A stretch of 64,000 bases of DNA from Cannabis sativa (lineage: Eukaryota; Streptophyta; Magnoliopsida; Rosales; Cannabaceae). Below are positions 1 to 11,560 of this stretch, piece by piece. The stretch covers positions 35,143,660 through 35,207,659 of the forward strand of contig NC_083601.1 of assembly GCF_029168945.1 (NCBI RefSeq). The letters run 5' to 3'. The translations under genes were made by a program, and so were the position numbers. A model generated the notes under the pieces. The model saw nothing but the letters and a program-made list of their open reading frames with translations, did not search any database and had not been told where the DNA came from. Positions within the stretch are counted from its first letter, which is position 1. Every line of letters starts with the position of its first letter.

Positions 1-683
1 TGCACCTACAACACACGGTTGCAGTGCATACCAATCCTTCTGTTTGCACATCTTCACTTTGGTGCAACAACAATACATAATTTATTTTTTTAATATATTA
101 TACACACGTCTACATATAGGGAGTGAGTTCTGTAGGGTAGAAAACACTACGAAATTGTGAAGGAGTAAGGAGAGGGAGAGGGGTATATATAGTACTTGTG
201 GATGTGATTGTTGAGTGTAGTCTTCACAAAAATTTAAAAATAATAATTAATAATATAACCCTAGGTACGGCTACAAATAACCTAAAGCTATTTATTTGAC
301 TTTTTCAATCCCTTGAAAAACGTAGTATCAACAAACCCAACCCCCTACTAACTTTTCCTTGGAAGACGTAATTGGAACCAATATGCATGCTCTAAGTGGA
401 CAACATTGAATTGGTTCACTGTGCTAAACAAAAATTATGTATTTAAATAAGGTAAATGTTGCTCCCATTGTTATCACATGTAGCAACAAATATCCTAATA
501 TTATGTCCAATTAAACATGTGTGGCCAAATGAATAAGAAATTAAATTAGGATGTTTACTAATAATGAAAACTCAATATTTATTTAAATACGATTTTAATA
601 TTTCATTAAAATATTATTCGTTGGAGTAAATATTGCAATATTTTTTGTAAGATTACATTAACGTATCAATCGTTGGAATCAAG
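1..683. other. AT-rich intergenic DNA, no gene seen
   Basis: No open frame with recognisable protein similarity is visible on either strand. The sequence is AT-rich with short A/T runs and ends at the target duplication of the adjoining hAT element. Confidence 0.6.
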
Positions 684-691
684 ATTACAAT

Positions 692-1813
692 CAGTGGCGG
701 AACCAGCCCTTAGTCTTAGGAGGGGCCTAAGTATGTTGATTTTTTTTAGCATAAGGATAAAGATTTTTTGTTCTTTTGTAGGACAAATATGAAGAATTTA
801 GTACATTGAGAGCATAGGGTAAATTTATAGTATACCCCTTAAGGGGTTGTATTTGTTTTAGCATTCGGTGACAACTTTTAGTGAACTATTTTTTCCATAA
901 TTGCGTACATTACAATTATTGAAAATTTTTAGAAAATTTCGAATAGTATATAGTGTAAAAAATAAGGTTTAAATATTTAGTTGAATATACGACTGTTTTT
1001 TCTTATACGTGTGGTAAATAACTATTTGAGCTTTATTTTCGGTACTGTAAACTATTAAAAATTTTTTGAAAATTTTATATATGGTCCTAAATAAGTACAT
1101 CGTATGCGATTATGAAAAAAAAAAAAGACCAAAAATTTTTGGGTGATTCTACAATGCACCCCCTTAAAAGGGGTGCAGTAATGCACCCTTACCTATTTCG
1201 ACATTGAGAATAAATTTGAAGTGTAATTTTTTTCATATTCATATTCGTTTACGTTATAGTTAATTAAGATATTCTATAAAATTGTGACAAATTCGGAATA
1301 ATTTACAATATAGAAAGTAGTGTTCAAACAATCTATTTCACACGCTTATAAAATAAAATAGTCACGTGTGCAACACACTTTTTGAATCCTATTTTTCGGC
1401 GTGTTAAAATTTTTCAAATTTCTTAAAATTTTACAGGATATCTTAAATAGAAATAACGTACACGACCATAAGAAAAAATTTGACTAGAAAATTATTTAGA
1501 TTCTAAAACAAATATGGTGCATCAATATATTCATTTAAAAAGGAGTGGTGTATTGTAAAATTTTCCAAAACTTTTTTAGATGCCGAAATAGATAGCACGT
1601 CTACCAGAACGATATTGATACAATTCTAAACAAAATTGTTTTAGTATAAAAGCATAAATAATCATTGGCCCATTTATGAGCTTTTGAGTTTTGAAATAGT
1701 CAATTTTCTATCAAGAAATATATATTTAAAAAAAAAGCAATTAATATAGATATACATTTAAAAATCAAAATGTGAGGAGGGGCCATGGTCCCAGCAACAT
1801 AGTACCGCCATTG
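692..1813. mobile_element. Non-autonomous hAT-type DNA transposon
   Basis: The ends are CAGTGGCGG on the left and CCGCCATTG on the right, an imperfect terminal inverted repeat (CARTGGCGG). An exact 8-bp direct repeat, ATTACAAT, flanks it at 684-691 and 1814-1821. An 8-bp target duplication with a CA-starting terminal repeat is the hAT signature. The interior has no transposase frame, so the element must have been moved in trans. A second MITE lies inside it at 1141-1566. Confidence 0.85.
1141..1566. mobile_element. Mutator-like MITE, copy 1 (nested in the hAT element)
   Basis: The left end GGGTGATTCTACAATGCACC pairs with a right end whose reverse complement begins GGAAAATTTTACAATACA. The flanks are AAAAATTTTT (1131-1140) and AAAACTTTTT (1567-1576), a near-perfect target duplication of 9-10 bp, as expected of Mutator-like elements. 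A copy in inverse orientation sits at 56039-56456 with a perfect 9-bp duplication, which confirms both boundaries. Confidence 0.8.
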
Positions 1814-1916
1814 ATTACAATAATTTTTTGAATACTATATAAATATAGATATTTAATAACAAAACTGTATAATGTTATGAATACAATAGTACTTTAAGAC
1901 AAGAAGTGACTCTAGT

Positions 1917-2400
1917 TGTTGACCGAGGTTTTCGGCAACTAATAAAATATGAATATAATAATGAGCTATAAGAAAGCGAGATGAAGACTTTTTACGTGGT
2001 TGGGGCGTTAATGAGCCTTAGTCCACGAGCCACTGATATTTATGGATGTTTTAATACAGCTCTTACACTTGGGAGAATGTTTCTCTCTTTAATACAAAGA
2101 ATGTTCTTGGTGAGTTTTTTCTCTGTTTGCTCTTAAGCAGCCAAGATTCTCCGACCCCATTAAATGAGCTTTGAGGGGGTATTTATAGTGTTTGAGTGGG
2201 GCAATCCCTAGAGTTGTACTTACACATGTGTCTGTAAGTATCCATAAAGTTGGGCATTTCCGATGAATATACCATGGGTGATGCATGGTGAAATCCCTAG
2301 GTGCTGTAGGGTTTTTATGGAGAATGTCCTTTTTTTCTTATGATTGACGTGACTCTTCGCAGAGTAGCCGTCGCTAGACTTAAATGATCATTACTGTAGA
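1917..2400 (+). repeat. LTR-like sequence (probable LTR retrotransposon fragment)
   Basis: It begins TGTTGACCGAGG, followed by a segment containing TTTTTACGTGGTTGGGGCG and AGCCTTAGTCCACGAGCC, phrases I associate with plant LTRs, and a TATA-like TATTTATAGTG near 2180. I could not find a matching 3' end or a 5-bp target duplication, so it may be a truncated or solo LTR. The tandem array that follows may belong to the same element. Confidence 0.4.
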
Positions 2401-2407
2401 ATAGTGA

Positions 2408-3360
2408 ATCCGGTACGCTTCATGATGAACTGAGTACACACCCCAGTAACAGTGTGAGTGCTACGAAAGGTTGACTGCCGCTCATTACAACCCTAGCCCG
2501 AGAGGACGTTCAGTGAGTTGATCCTGAGGATAGTGACTCTGCTACGCAAATGCTAACCTGAGTACTTACTGTGACTCGCATTAACCAGAAAACACCGCCT
2601 GTAACAGTGTGAGTGATGTGAAAGGTTGACTGCCGCTCGTTAGAACCCTAGCCCGAGAGGACGTTCAGTGAGTTGATCCTGAGGATAGTGACTCTGCTAC
2701 ACCAATGCTAACCTGAGTACTTACTGTGACTCGCATTAACCAGAAAACACCCCAGTAACAGTGTGAGTGCTACGAAAGGTTGACTGCCGCTCGTTAGAAC
2801 CCTAGCCCGAGAGGACGTTCAGTGAGTTGATCCTGAGGATAGTGACTCTGCTACACCAATGCTAACCTGAGTACTTACTGTGACTCGCATTAACCAGAAA
2901 ACACCCCAGTAACAGTGTGAGTGCTACGAAAGGTTGACTGCCGCTCGTTAGAACCCTAGCCCGAGAGGACGTTCAGTGAGTTGATCCTGAGGATAGTGAC
3001 TCTGCTACACCAATGCTAACCTGAGTACTTACTGTGACTCGCATTAACCAGAAAACACCCCGGAATAAAGTGTGAGTGCTACGAAAGGTTGACTGCCGCT
3101 CGTTAGAACCCTAGCCCGAGAGGACGTTCAGTGAGTTGATCCTGAGGATAGTGACTCTGCTACACCAATGCTAACCTGAGTACTTACTGTGACTCGCATT
3201 AACCAAAAAACACCGCCTGTAGCAGTGTGAGTGCTGTGAAAGGTTGACTGCCGCTCATTAGAACCCTAGCCCGAGAGGACGTTCAGTGAGTTGATCCTGA
3301 GGATAGTGACTCTGCTACACCAATGCTAACCTGAGTACTTACTGTGACTCGCATTAACCT
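2408..3360. repeat. Tandem repeat, six units of 154-155 bp
   Basis: The motif AGGTTGACTGCCGCTC recurs with its TTGACTG core at 2471, 2626, 2780, 2934, 3089 and 3244, giving unit lengths of 155, 154, 154, 155 and 155. Each unit also carries CCCGAGAGGACGTTCAG, GATCCTGAGGATAGTGACT and GTGACTCGCATTAACC. The units are nearly identical; the most variable part is around AACACCCCAGTAACAGTGTG. The array is contiguous with no unique spacers, so it is a minisatellite or LTR-internal array and not a CRISPR. Confidence 0.9.
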
Positions 3361-3361
3361 G

Positions 3362-3506
3362 TGTGTCAGAGATACTGATAGTAACAGGATGTTCATTGTT
3401 ACCATAACGAACCCCCCGTGAAGAATTGTAAATTTGTAAAAAATATTCCAACATGTAATTTTCGGCTTCATGACAGAGATACTGATAGTAACAGGATGTT
3501 CACTGT
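3362..3506. repeat. Short direct repeat at the end of the array
   Basis: A 29-bp phrase beginning CAGAGATACTGATAG and ending AACAGGATGTTCA occurs at 3367 and again at 3474, 107 bp apart. It may mark the 3' end of the LTR-like element that carries the tandem array. Confidence 0.6.
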
Positions 3507-4319
3507 AGACAACATTATTTTTTTTTATATATAATATTAAAAAAAACTACATAATTATAAAGAAATATTAATCAAGACTTTTATAAATGTATTTGTTTGT
3601 ATTTTTATATCATTAAGTGTGGTAATAATATATTCGGGTGTTTGCAGTGTCGGTAGTGTAGTTTTTGACCCTTTTTTTTTTAACCAATCCATACATGCGG
3701 TTTTTCCAATTTCTCAAACCGCAGTCGCACCGCGAAACTAAAAATCGCAGAACTCGCACTGCGGAAAATGGTGCGATGCGGTACTGTTTTTTCGATTTGG
3801 ACTATTACCAATAATTAAACTATCACAAATACAACAAAACTTGAGTAACAATTGTGAAAAATTAAATTTCAATCAACGTAAATTAAAATATTTAATGTTT
3901 ACTAATATTGGCATCCCTACTAATATTATTTAATGGATTTAACAAATATTTAGTAATGTAATATGGGACGTACACTGTTCAATTGATGGACCTTGTCAAT
4001 TCACACAACACTAAAATATTATTTTAAAAGAAAGGACCGGTTGAGACATGACATGATACGCTTCCCAACGAAACAATCAGCCATGCCCTATTATGTTGTA
4101 CGAATTAGGTTTTGAAATTGGGGTTTATTTTGGCACCAAGATTGATAATGTTAGAAAACTTTTTAAAAAAATTCATTTTCCCACCACTAACTCATTTGGA
4201 ACAGCCTATATATAAACAGGTGCCCCCTTTACTTGTGAGTGACACACATTATCTCCACCATAGTTAGAAAAAAAAAAAAAAATTTGTACACCTCACTCAG
4301 AAATTATAGTACATCGCAC
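3507..4319. other. Intergenic spacer with a decayed repeat, promoter side of the GRF gene
   Basis: Around 3690-3790 the sequence is rich in GCGGT/ACCGC phrases (CGCACTGCGG, GCGATGCGGTAC) inside AT-rich DNA, which looks like an old hAT-type repeat without clear ends. A TATATATAAACAGG stretch at 4207-4220 could be the TATA element of the gene starting at 4320. Nothing else is recognisable. Confidence 0.4.
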
Positions 4320-4788
4320 ATGGTGGCTGGTGGTGGAGAAGACTCATGCGGGTTCGATGGGGGTGGTCCGCCTTGGAGAAATTCACTTCAGGGACACCCC
4401 CATTGCTACTGTGGTGATCTAGCTTATGTTTGGACTTCTAGTAGTAGAGCAAATCCTGGTCGTCGATTCTTCGGATGTCCACACTATGTAAGAGTTTTGT
4501 CTTTTTAGATTCAAAAGTACTTCTCATTTATGTTTTACGTACTTAGGCAGCCATGATAAACTAATAGGGTTATTTTCAACTCAGGAGAACGATGAAAGTC
4601 GAGGATGTGATTACTTTTGTTGGATCGATAAATCACATGGTAAGAGAAGTACAGATGCTACACCTGGATTGCGAAACCAAATCAAGATTTTCGAAGAAGA
4701 TAAGAAACGCAATGAGAATGTTATTAGAAAATTAATTTTTATCATTTTTATTTGCCTTCTCATCATTGTCCAACTTATATTGCGTTGA
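4320..4788 (+). CDS. GRF-type zinc-finger protein with C-terminal membrane segment
   Basis: Two exons, 4320-4487 and 4585-4788, join in phase 0 to encode 123 aa; the intron has a GTAAGA donor and a TTTCAACTCAG acceptor. The protein has a GRF-type zinc finger: CYCG near residue 34, then RRFFGC, and GCDYFCW in exon 2. A short charged linker follows, then a strongly hydrophobic tail (LIFIIFICLLIIVQLIL) ending at the stop, so a tail anchor is likely. An in-frame ATG lies upstream at 4239, but it would add a lysine-rich stretch encoded by an A-run, so I chose the ATG just before the glycine-rich start. GRF fingers bind single-stranded nucleic acid in known proteins. Many small plant GRF genes are multicopy and lie beside transposons, and here a Ulp1-like gene faces it. 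Its role in the cell is unknown. Confidence 0.75.
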
Positions 4789-5796
4789 AGATATGGGTTG
4801 TCCCAAAATGCAAATGTTTTGTATGTCTTATGTTCTCAAAACTTGTTTAACTTAATTGTGTAGATCTTAATAGAACCGTGTGGATGATGACGAAAATTTC
4901 ATTTGGTATGAAGTACCCACAACGTTCTCAAAATTTTATGTTTTCTACATTTCTAATTTCTGTAGCAAATTTCGTCAATGGGTTCAATGTGAAGTTGCAA
5001 AATTGTATATTATTCACATCTTCGTATTTGTTATGTGAAGTAGCGCAATGAGAATGTTCTATATTCCATATTTTTCCTCATTACTATGTTATGAAAAACC
5101 ATATTTAAGGGGGCTATTGTTTATTTACATTTGGTTAGAGTAATGGTACATTTGGTTAGAGTAATGGGAGTTGATATGGTATGGTTTCAATCTTTTTTTT
5201 TTAAATGTTCTCAAAACTCAGTTTAAAGTTGAATGACTACAAAGATTTGGTAACTAACATCAAACAATTAACAAGTGACCTTTGTCGTTATTTGTAATGT
5301 CATAGTACATGTGTTTTGAAAATACGGTTTAAGGAAAAATCGGTTTAAAGTTTAATGACTACAAAGATTTGGTAAGATTAGGCAAGTAACATGATTTCCT
5401 TCAAATAATTAAGAAGAAGTCACCTCTTCACCAAAAAACAAATAAAGAAAATTAAGAAGTCACCTTTGTTTTCTGGTTAAATAATTTCTGTGAAGTACAG
5501 TCAACTACTTTCAAGTATGGGTACATTGTAAGAGTTGTTATGGTATGAGTACAAAGATTTGCTAAGTATGGTTTAATATATTGTCAAAACTAAAATAAAC
5601 ACAAGTCTGTCAACATAATAACCAGTTCCAAACGTGAACTAATAAAAACAGATGTCTAAATCCAAATGCTCCGAAATCCAAACTAAACAACACACAAATA
5701 ACACAACCTATGCTCCCAAATCCAAACTACACAACACACTAATCACACGACCTATTAATAACACAACCTATTAATAACACAAGTGTTTTTCACACA
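4789..5796. other. Spacer between convergent GRF and Ulp1-like genes
   Basis: AT-rich DNA downstream of both genes. It contains short internal repetitions (for example TTTAAAGTTGAATGACTACAA near 5221 and a similar phrase near 5344; ACACAACCTATTAATAAC near 5748 and 5762). No coding frame is seen. Confidence 0.5.
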
Positions 5797-8700
5797 CTAT
5801 TCACCATATGAAATCTTAGTCTTGGTAGACTGAAGCCTAGGGGAGGCTCTCGACGGGGAAACATGTTTGCATTGCGAGACTTCGTACATCTTGAACCGAG
5901 GATCGCGTGGAGACTTTGACGGACTACGCAAAGGGGCCGAGGACGATGCAAATGAGCTGCCTTGTGCAGCCCTACGATCTTCAACCACTTTGGTACGAAT
6001 TTCATTTTGTTCATCAGTTATGATCCTCGCAGCGATTTCCAAACGTGCCTCAACCGGGTGAAACTGTGCCACAATACAGAAACAAAAACAAAAACTTAGA
6101 AAATGTAATTAACTCTAATCAACTTCACAGTAAAACACCGAATAAAATTTAAATTACACAACGTTAATCTCAATCAAACTTGCGTAGTACATTCGAAATA
6201 TTTAAAAAGTGGTATACCTCATCAACTACTTCTTCCTCATTGGCCACAGCGTCCATGTACTTCATGACGTATACTCCGCAATCTCGGTCATTGTCTTGTT
6301 GAGGAAGCCCGCGATCTTTCCCCGTCAATTCTGAAATCCACGAAAGTCACATTCTTCGACCTATTCTCCTCAAACAAAAGGTCCAACGTCGACAACTGCA
6401 AAGGTATACAATTAGTTAGAGTCAAGTACACAATGAGTTATTCACATCAAACAATGAAACTTTGCAAGTTGACCATTTCTTTCGTAGCCTCCACACGATA
6501 CTTCTCATTCATTGCGGTGTGTAGGGAGTCCATAAATGAGACAACCTTCGACTTCATATTTACTTCGGCACCAAACCAATGTGGTGCACCTTCTAGAGTC
6601 AACACCGGCACAAACATCTACAATTGAATAGAGGAACAATAAAGTCAAAAATAAATTGAAATTACACACCATATAGATATTCGACACTACAATGACCAAT
6701 ATGCATCGCTAACATATCTCACTTTTCAAAATTACAATTAAGAACGACCATGTGTATATGATGAAGTACCTTGACGCATTTTTCGAAGTTGTCTTCGTAA
6801 AACAGTTTTGACCACTCCCGGTCTTTCGCAATCCTCTTCACATTAAACGAACCGAGAGTTTTTTGCTGCAAAAGCATTGTTCATCTTCTCAAGTAACAGA
6901 AATTACAACCAAACTGAATTACAAAATTTAAAATAAGCTGTACAGCAAAGCAATTACCGAGATGCGAGTGGGCATGTACCAAACACGAGGTTGGTCAGGT
7001 AATCGACTATCACGTTCGTACTTGTTCATTAGTATAGAAAAACAGTCAATGATCTGCAACAAAATGAAATATGATTTACACATGTACAATAAATGATACA
7101 TATTTAGTTAATACTTTGACACTTACGGATCCCTCAACTTCTCGCAACGGTCGCAACGATGCCATGCACCTCCTATCCACTTCAAACTTTCGAAATTTCG
7201 CAAGCACATATCTGATTCAATTGTAATCAATGTAACTGTTATTAAAAATTTCTACAAGTATATCATAATGAGAAATACGAAAATAACATTTACTTACCCC
7301 GGATCTAACGTGTTGCTAAAAATAAACTTGTAAAACCCATATTGGTTACGGGGGATCGCTTCCTTCGTCTTGAATGGCCCGACAACAGTTCTGCCCGACT
7401 CAATGAATTGCTCGTACGCCTTATCGTTGAAGTCATCCTCAATTAAAGGCACATTCTCCGACTGTGACTTCTTTGATTTGACGGGGGCTTTGCCTTTATT
7501 CCAGAAAGATGCCACTTCGAGTATATCAAAGTCCTCATCGTCGAAGGTCTTATGTGCAGCACCTTCATCTTCAACAGATTTTGTAACAGATAGTGAAGGC
7601 GTACTTACAGAATCCACCACATTTTCGTCGGATAGACCAACAACATTAGTCTTCGAACGGACAGGGGACTTCAACGGGGACTCCTCCACGGCCTGGCTGC
7701 ACTCCGCCTTCTTCCCCGTTTCCGCAGCAGCATCCTCCTCCAACTCTCGGTCAATACCACCTACACCTTCTCCTTTGTCCATAAATTTCAAAGAAAATGA
7801 TCTCAACTGAGACTTTAACTCATTCGAGATGTACTCCTTCAACTCGTTGATAGAGCTGACAAAGTGGTCACTGCTCTTTCTTCCTTCCGAGTCCGAGTAG
7901 TAGTTGGGCAGTATTACGGGATTCGAAGTGAGCGTTATCTGTTAAACATAACAAATTTAATTTTTCAAACCCAAAATAATTAATATCAACTGAAATCACT
8001 TTACCACATTGTAACCAAAATTCGATGTACCTTGTCGCTGTTGGGACCCCCATTGTCTTTCACAAATTTGTAAGCGGACTTACATTGTTTACTACCCCAA
8101 AAATCAACGGGGAGCACTGTTCGGTCGACATATCCAAAGTTCCACTCCACGTGAGTCAAGTACACCAACTGTCACAAACAAACAATGTATTGGTAATACA
8201 TTCGACTAATAAATGACAATATTATATTATAAACTGAATAAACACATTTACATAATTGAAAGATAACAAAATCAATGTACCTGGAGGAATAAGGTGCAGC
8301 CAGATACATTCTTCGTCGCCTTATTTCGGAATCTGAAAATTGAGTTCATCAGATACCTGAACCCCGCAGTCGCCCAGTTCTTGTGGCGAATGTCCCTGGT
8401 AACCCTAAGGGAGTGCAAGTACCCCGAAGTGATATCGACCCCCGTTTTCGGCGCAAGGACTGTCCCTATGACCACCAAAGAAAATTTAATGAGAAATAGG
8501 CTGTCTGCCTCAACGCACTCCAACAAAGATTTCTCCAACATTGTCAAGGACACGGTGTACTCGACAACGTTCAATATCTCCTCCAGATATCGAGTGTCAC
8601 TATCACCCTCGGTGACTACAGGATCCCCTCCGTCGTCCACCCCCATAACATCTCCGAACATCGCGGCAGATAAGTGAATTTTCCTCCCATACAAATCCAG

Positions 8701-9447
8701 TATGCTAGTGGTTGGGTCAACATGTTTGATTAACCAACTCACTAGTCGGGTGTCAACGTATGGTGCATCCTCTCTGATGAATGATCCAAATCCAGCATTT
8801 TGGATCACATCTTTCTGCTCCAGGTTCAGGTTCTTGCAAATCCTCATTAAACGGTTGAAGGAGCATCGACCGTACACAGATGCTTCTTCACTATCAGGAG
8901 CACCCTCTTCCTCATCCACCTCCACTTTCTTCCCCTTGGCATCACTCGCCTTTGGTTTCCTCCCCCTTGTTTGCACAGCCTTCTTAGCGGGATTAGGGTT
9001 AGGGTCATAGCTTCTCCACTCAGACTTCTCCTCGTCGGTGAAACCTTTATATTGCACTTTTAATTTGTCGGTAGCCTGTAATATGAGGCAAACTTACATC
9101 AACTACAGAGTACATGGAAAGAATCGTAAAGTACGTCAAACAACCCTACGTCAATTACAGACAATTGATATAAAAAAATTAAGTAACAGTCGACATCAAA
9201 CCTCTTTCTCAGTTAATCCCTTCTCAGCTGCTCGAAGGGCTTTGTAGTTCGCATTGCTACATATGGACATAATTTCAATCAAATATATAATAAAATAAAT
9301 GTCAACCATCAATCACACGAGTAAACAACTATCCATCATTCAAAACTTACAAGAAATTTCTCCAACCAACCGCATTATCGTTCGGCTCGGGGGTGACATC
9401 CTTCTTTACGGGTTCATTTCCCCTTTCCTTTTGCGTTTCCCAGCCAT
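5797..9447 (-). pseudogene. Ulp1/C48-like cysteine protease gene, TE-associated, frame-broken
   Basis: Eleven exons on the minus strand: 9447-9351, 9256-9202, 9075-8281, 8168-8031, 7938-7298, 7211-7127, 7053-6958, 6865-6770, 6617-~6462, 6395-6218, 6063-5797. The 265-aa exon 3 has the MGVDDGG-type region found ahead of the protease in many plant TE-linked Ulp1 proteins. Exon 5 is acidic and Ser/Lys-rich. Exons 9-10 carry the C48 protease residues: His in APHWF, Asp in SFMDSL, Gln in GLPQQ and Cys in DRDCGVY. Two breaks: in exon 1 the ATG frame hits a stop after 13 codons while the exon 2 frame is shifted; in exon 10 the frame shifts (one extra or two missing bases) between DFRID and GKDRGLPQQ. 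The exon 9 donor is also non-standard. Ulp1 enzymes remove SUMO. This copy is probably inactive unless the breaks are assembly errors. Confidence 0.7.
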
Positions 9448-11560
9448 GTATGATGAACCTAACCAAATTAAAGATAAACAAATTTAAACAATAAGGACTA
9501 CATATTTCAACAAATACACTATATAAAAAAAAAAATTGACCAAAACACAATGAAAATCGTGCATTGTAATCACCCAAAATCACAGCAAATCAACTTAACC
9601 ATTCGGCATTGGAAAAATTCAGATTTCAAACACACATTTCATGCTTCTTGCATGTTACACATTAAAGTACATTAAAATGATGTGAAACTCTTTTCAACTA
9701 AATGATTTCCAATACTCAAAATTTATACGACAACACTTCCACAACCAAAACAATGAACAAAACAACACTTAACTACTAACTCTCATAACCAAAAAGTGGT
9801 ACAAACGAGTTGGTACAATTCGTGAGAACCAACAACATAAAGCACACACATGAATAGACAAAATTCCCCCAAACTTAACCAATCTAGGTACCTTGTACCT
9901 CTTAATTCATGATGAACAGAGTACAAAGCCATTTGGAAAACATTTAATATCAGAATTAACAAAACAATGCTTCACTACTAACTGTCATAACCATTTCAAT
10001 AACTTTTCCAATAATTGATATACACAAAAAAACAAAACTGCCATAGTTTTTATCAATAGTGTATCTCATTAACTCATGAATCTTCTGTCTAAACCATCCA
10101 ATTTTTCAAAATAAATTCATAACAATAGGAAAATACAAACTACAACTTCTAATTAAAGTACAAAAATCACTCACTACCCAACACATGACAGCCATCACCA
10201 TTTCATTGTTTTCCTTTCTTTCAATTTTTTTTTTTGGTCAATAAAATTGATTTCCGAAAACAATTATTTTTCAGCAACACTGTACATACCAATGTTTACA
10301 TTGTTTTTCTTTCTTTCATTACATTCTTTCATTAAAATTGTTTCACTGCAAGGGTATAAATTAATCCAACACACTTTCACAATAAATCAACAAACAAAAA
10401 GGGTAAACACATGAATCGAATCAAAACTACTTCCTAGTACTGTGTAAAATTGGGGAACATAAAATGTACCTTCAATTTTCTGCAACCCGTGAATCAAAAC
10501 TTCTTGAATAAGCAGATTTAAGGCCTGTAAAACGGATTAAAACTACTCAATAAACCAAAAATGGAACAGAAAAAATAAATACGCAATGCAAATACACGGA
10601 TTGAACACCACATCACAATTTTGACAAATACTTTACTATCCAACTTAACCCAAACTGAGAAACAAATTAAGTTTTCTTTTTCCATGAATGACAAATGCAT
10701 TACTATCCAACTTAACCCAAACTGAGAAACAAATTAAGTTTTCTTGTTCTATCTGCATAACTTTGAAATTTCCACTTTTTTGACTATATATTTTACAACA
10801 AAAATTCCATTTTAATAAAAAAAATAACAATAATATGTAAAATATAACGAAGGAGAACACATACAACGTTTTACTGTAACAACAACTTTTTTTTTTCTGA
10901 AAACAGATTAACACCAACAAATTTCTATATAATTTTTTAGTACTTTATTGATTGAAAAATAAAAAATCACGAGGAATGGCAGTCAGGACCTCCTTCCTAA
11001 CTAGTATCTAACATTATCTAAAGTAAATATCAAACAATATGCAAAAGAATGAGAAAATTACTTGTACAAACCCACCTCGTTCGGAGAAGGAGCCAGAGAC
11101 AAACAAAACCAAGTGCACCAACTCTGAAAGTACTACAGTTTCCTCTCCCAAAGAAAATGTGAAGAACAAAAAAAAAATGGGAAGAAGAAGAAGAAAATTC
11201 GAAGAACAAGAAGAAAATGAGAAGAAGAAGAAGAAAATTTGAAGAAGAAAAAGAAAATAACAACTGCCCTAAAATAAACCTAACTCTTTATACCCACGAA
11301 GAAGAAGAAGGAAAGACTAATGTATTTTCAAAAATTGGTAACTGTCACGTACATCAAACGTCAATCGGTGTCAGTTTTTTTAAAAATTAATTAATTTAAA
11401 ATACAAAAAACCAACCGGTTACCATTTTTCCCCCCCTAACTACCCCTACTTTAACCCCAGCCCTTAGATCAACCCCCAATTCAATCCAACGGCTACAGTA
11501 CAATCAGGGATTGTATTCCCTATTTTGGCATAACGGGACCAAATCATGTCCCTATATATA
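9448..11560. other. AT-rich upstream region of the Ulp1-like gene
   Basis: No convincing coding region. It contains a 46-bp direct repeat (TTACTATCCAACTTAACCC) at 10633 and 10700, and a purine-rich GAA/AAG stretch at about 11165-11260 that creates a spurious lysine-rich frame. It may include the 5' UTR and promoter of the minus-strand Ulp1-like gene and, if that gene is TE cargo, the end of the element. Confidence 0.45.
10633..10746. repeat. Two-copy tandem duplication, 67-bp period
   Basis: The phrase TTACTATCCAACTTAACCC, followed by AAACTGAGAAACAAATTAAG and TTTTCT, occurs at 10633 and again at 10700. Confidence 0.8.

Noticed and set aside
2408..3360. CRISPR-like direct repeats
   Set aside because: The repeat units abut with no unique spacers, are about 154 bp long and sit in a plant genome; it is an ordinary tandem repeat.
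4239..4319. An earlier start for the GRF protein
   Set aside because: Adds a stretch coded by a poly(A) run; the Met at 4320 fits the family better, though the earlier Met is in frame.
7370..7810. A 146-codon plus-strand gene
   Set aside because: Antisense of exon 5 of the Ulp1-like gene, Ser/Thr-rich only because the sense strand is acidic and Lys-rich.
11039..11242. A 67-codon lysine-rich protein
   Set aside because: Produced by a GAAGAAG-type purine tract; no homology or start context.
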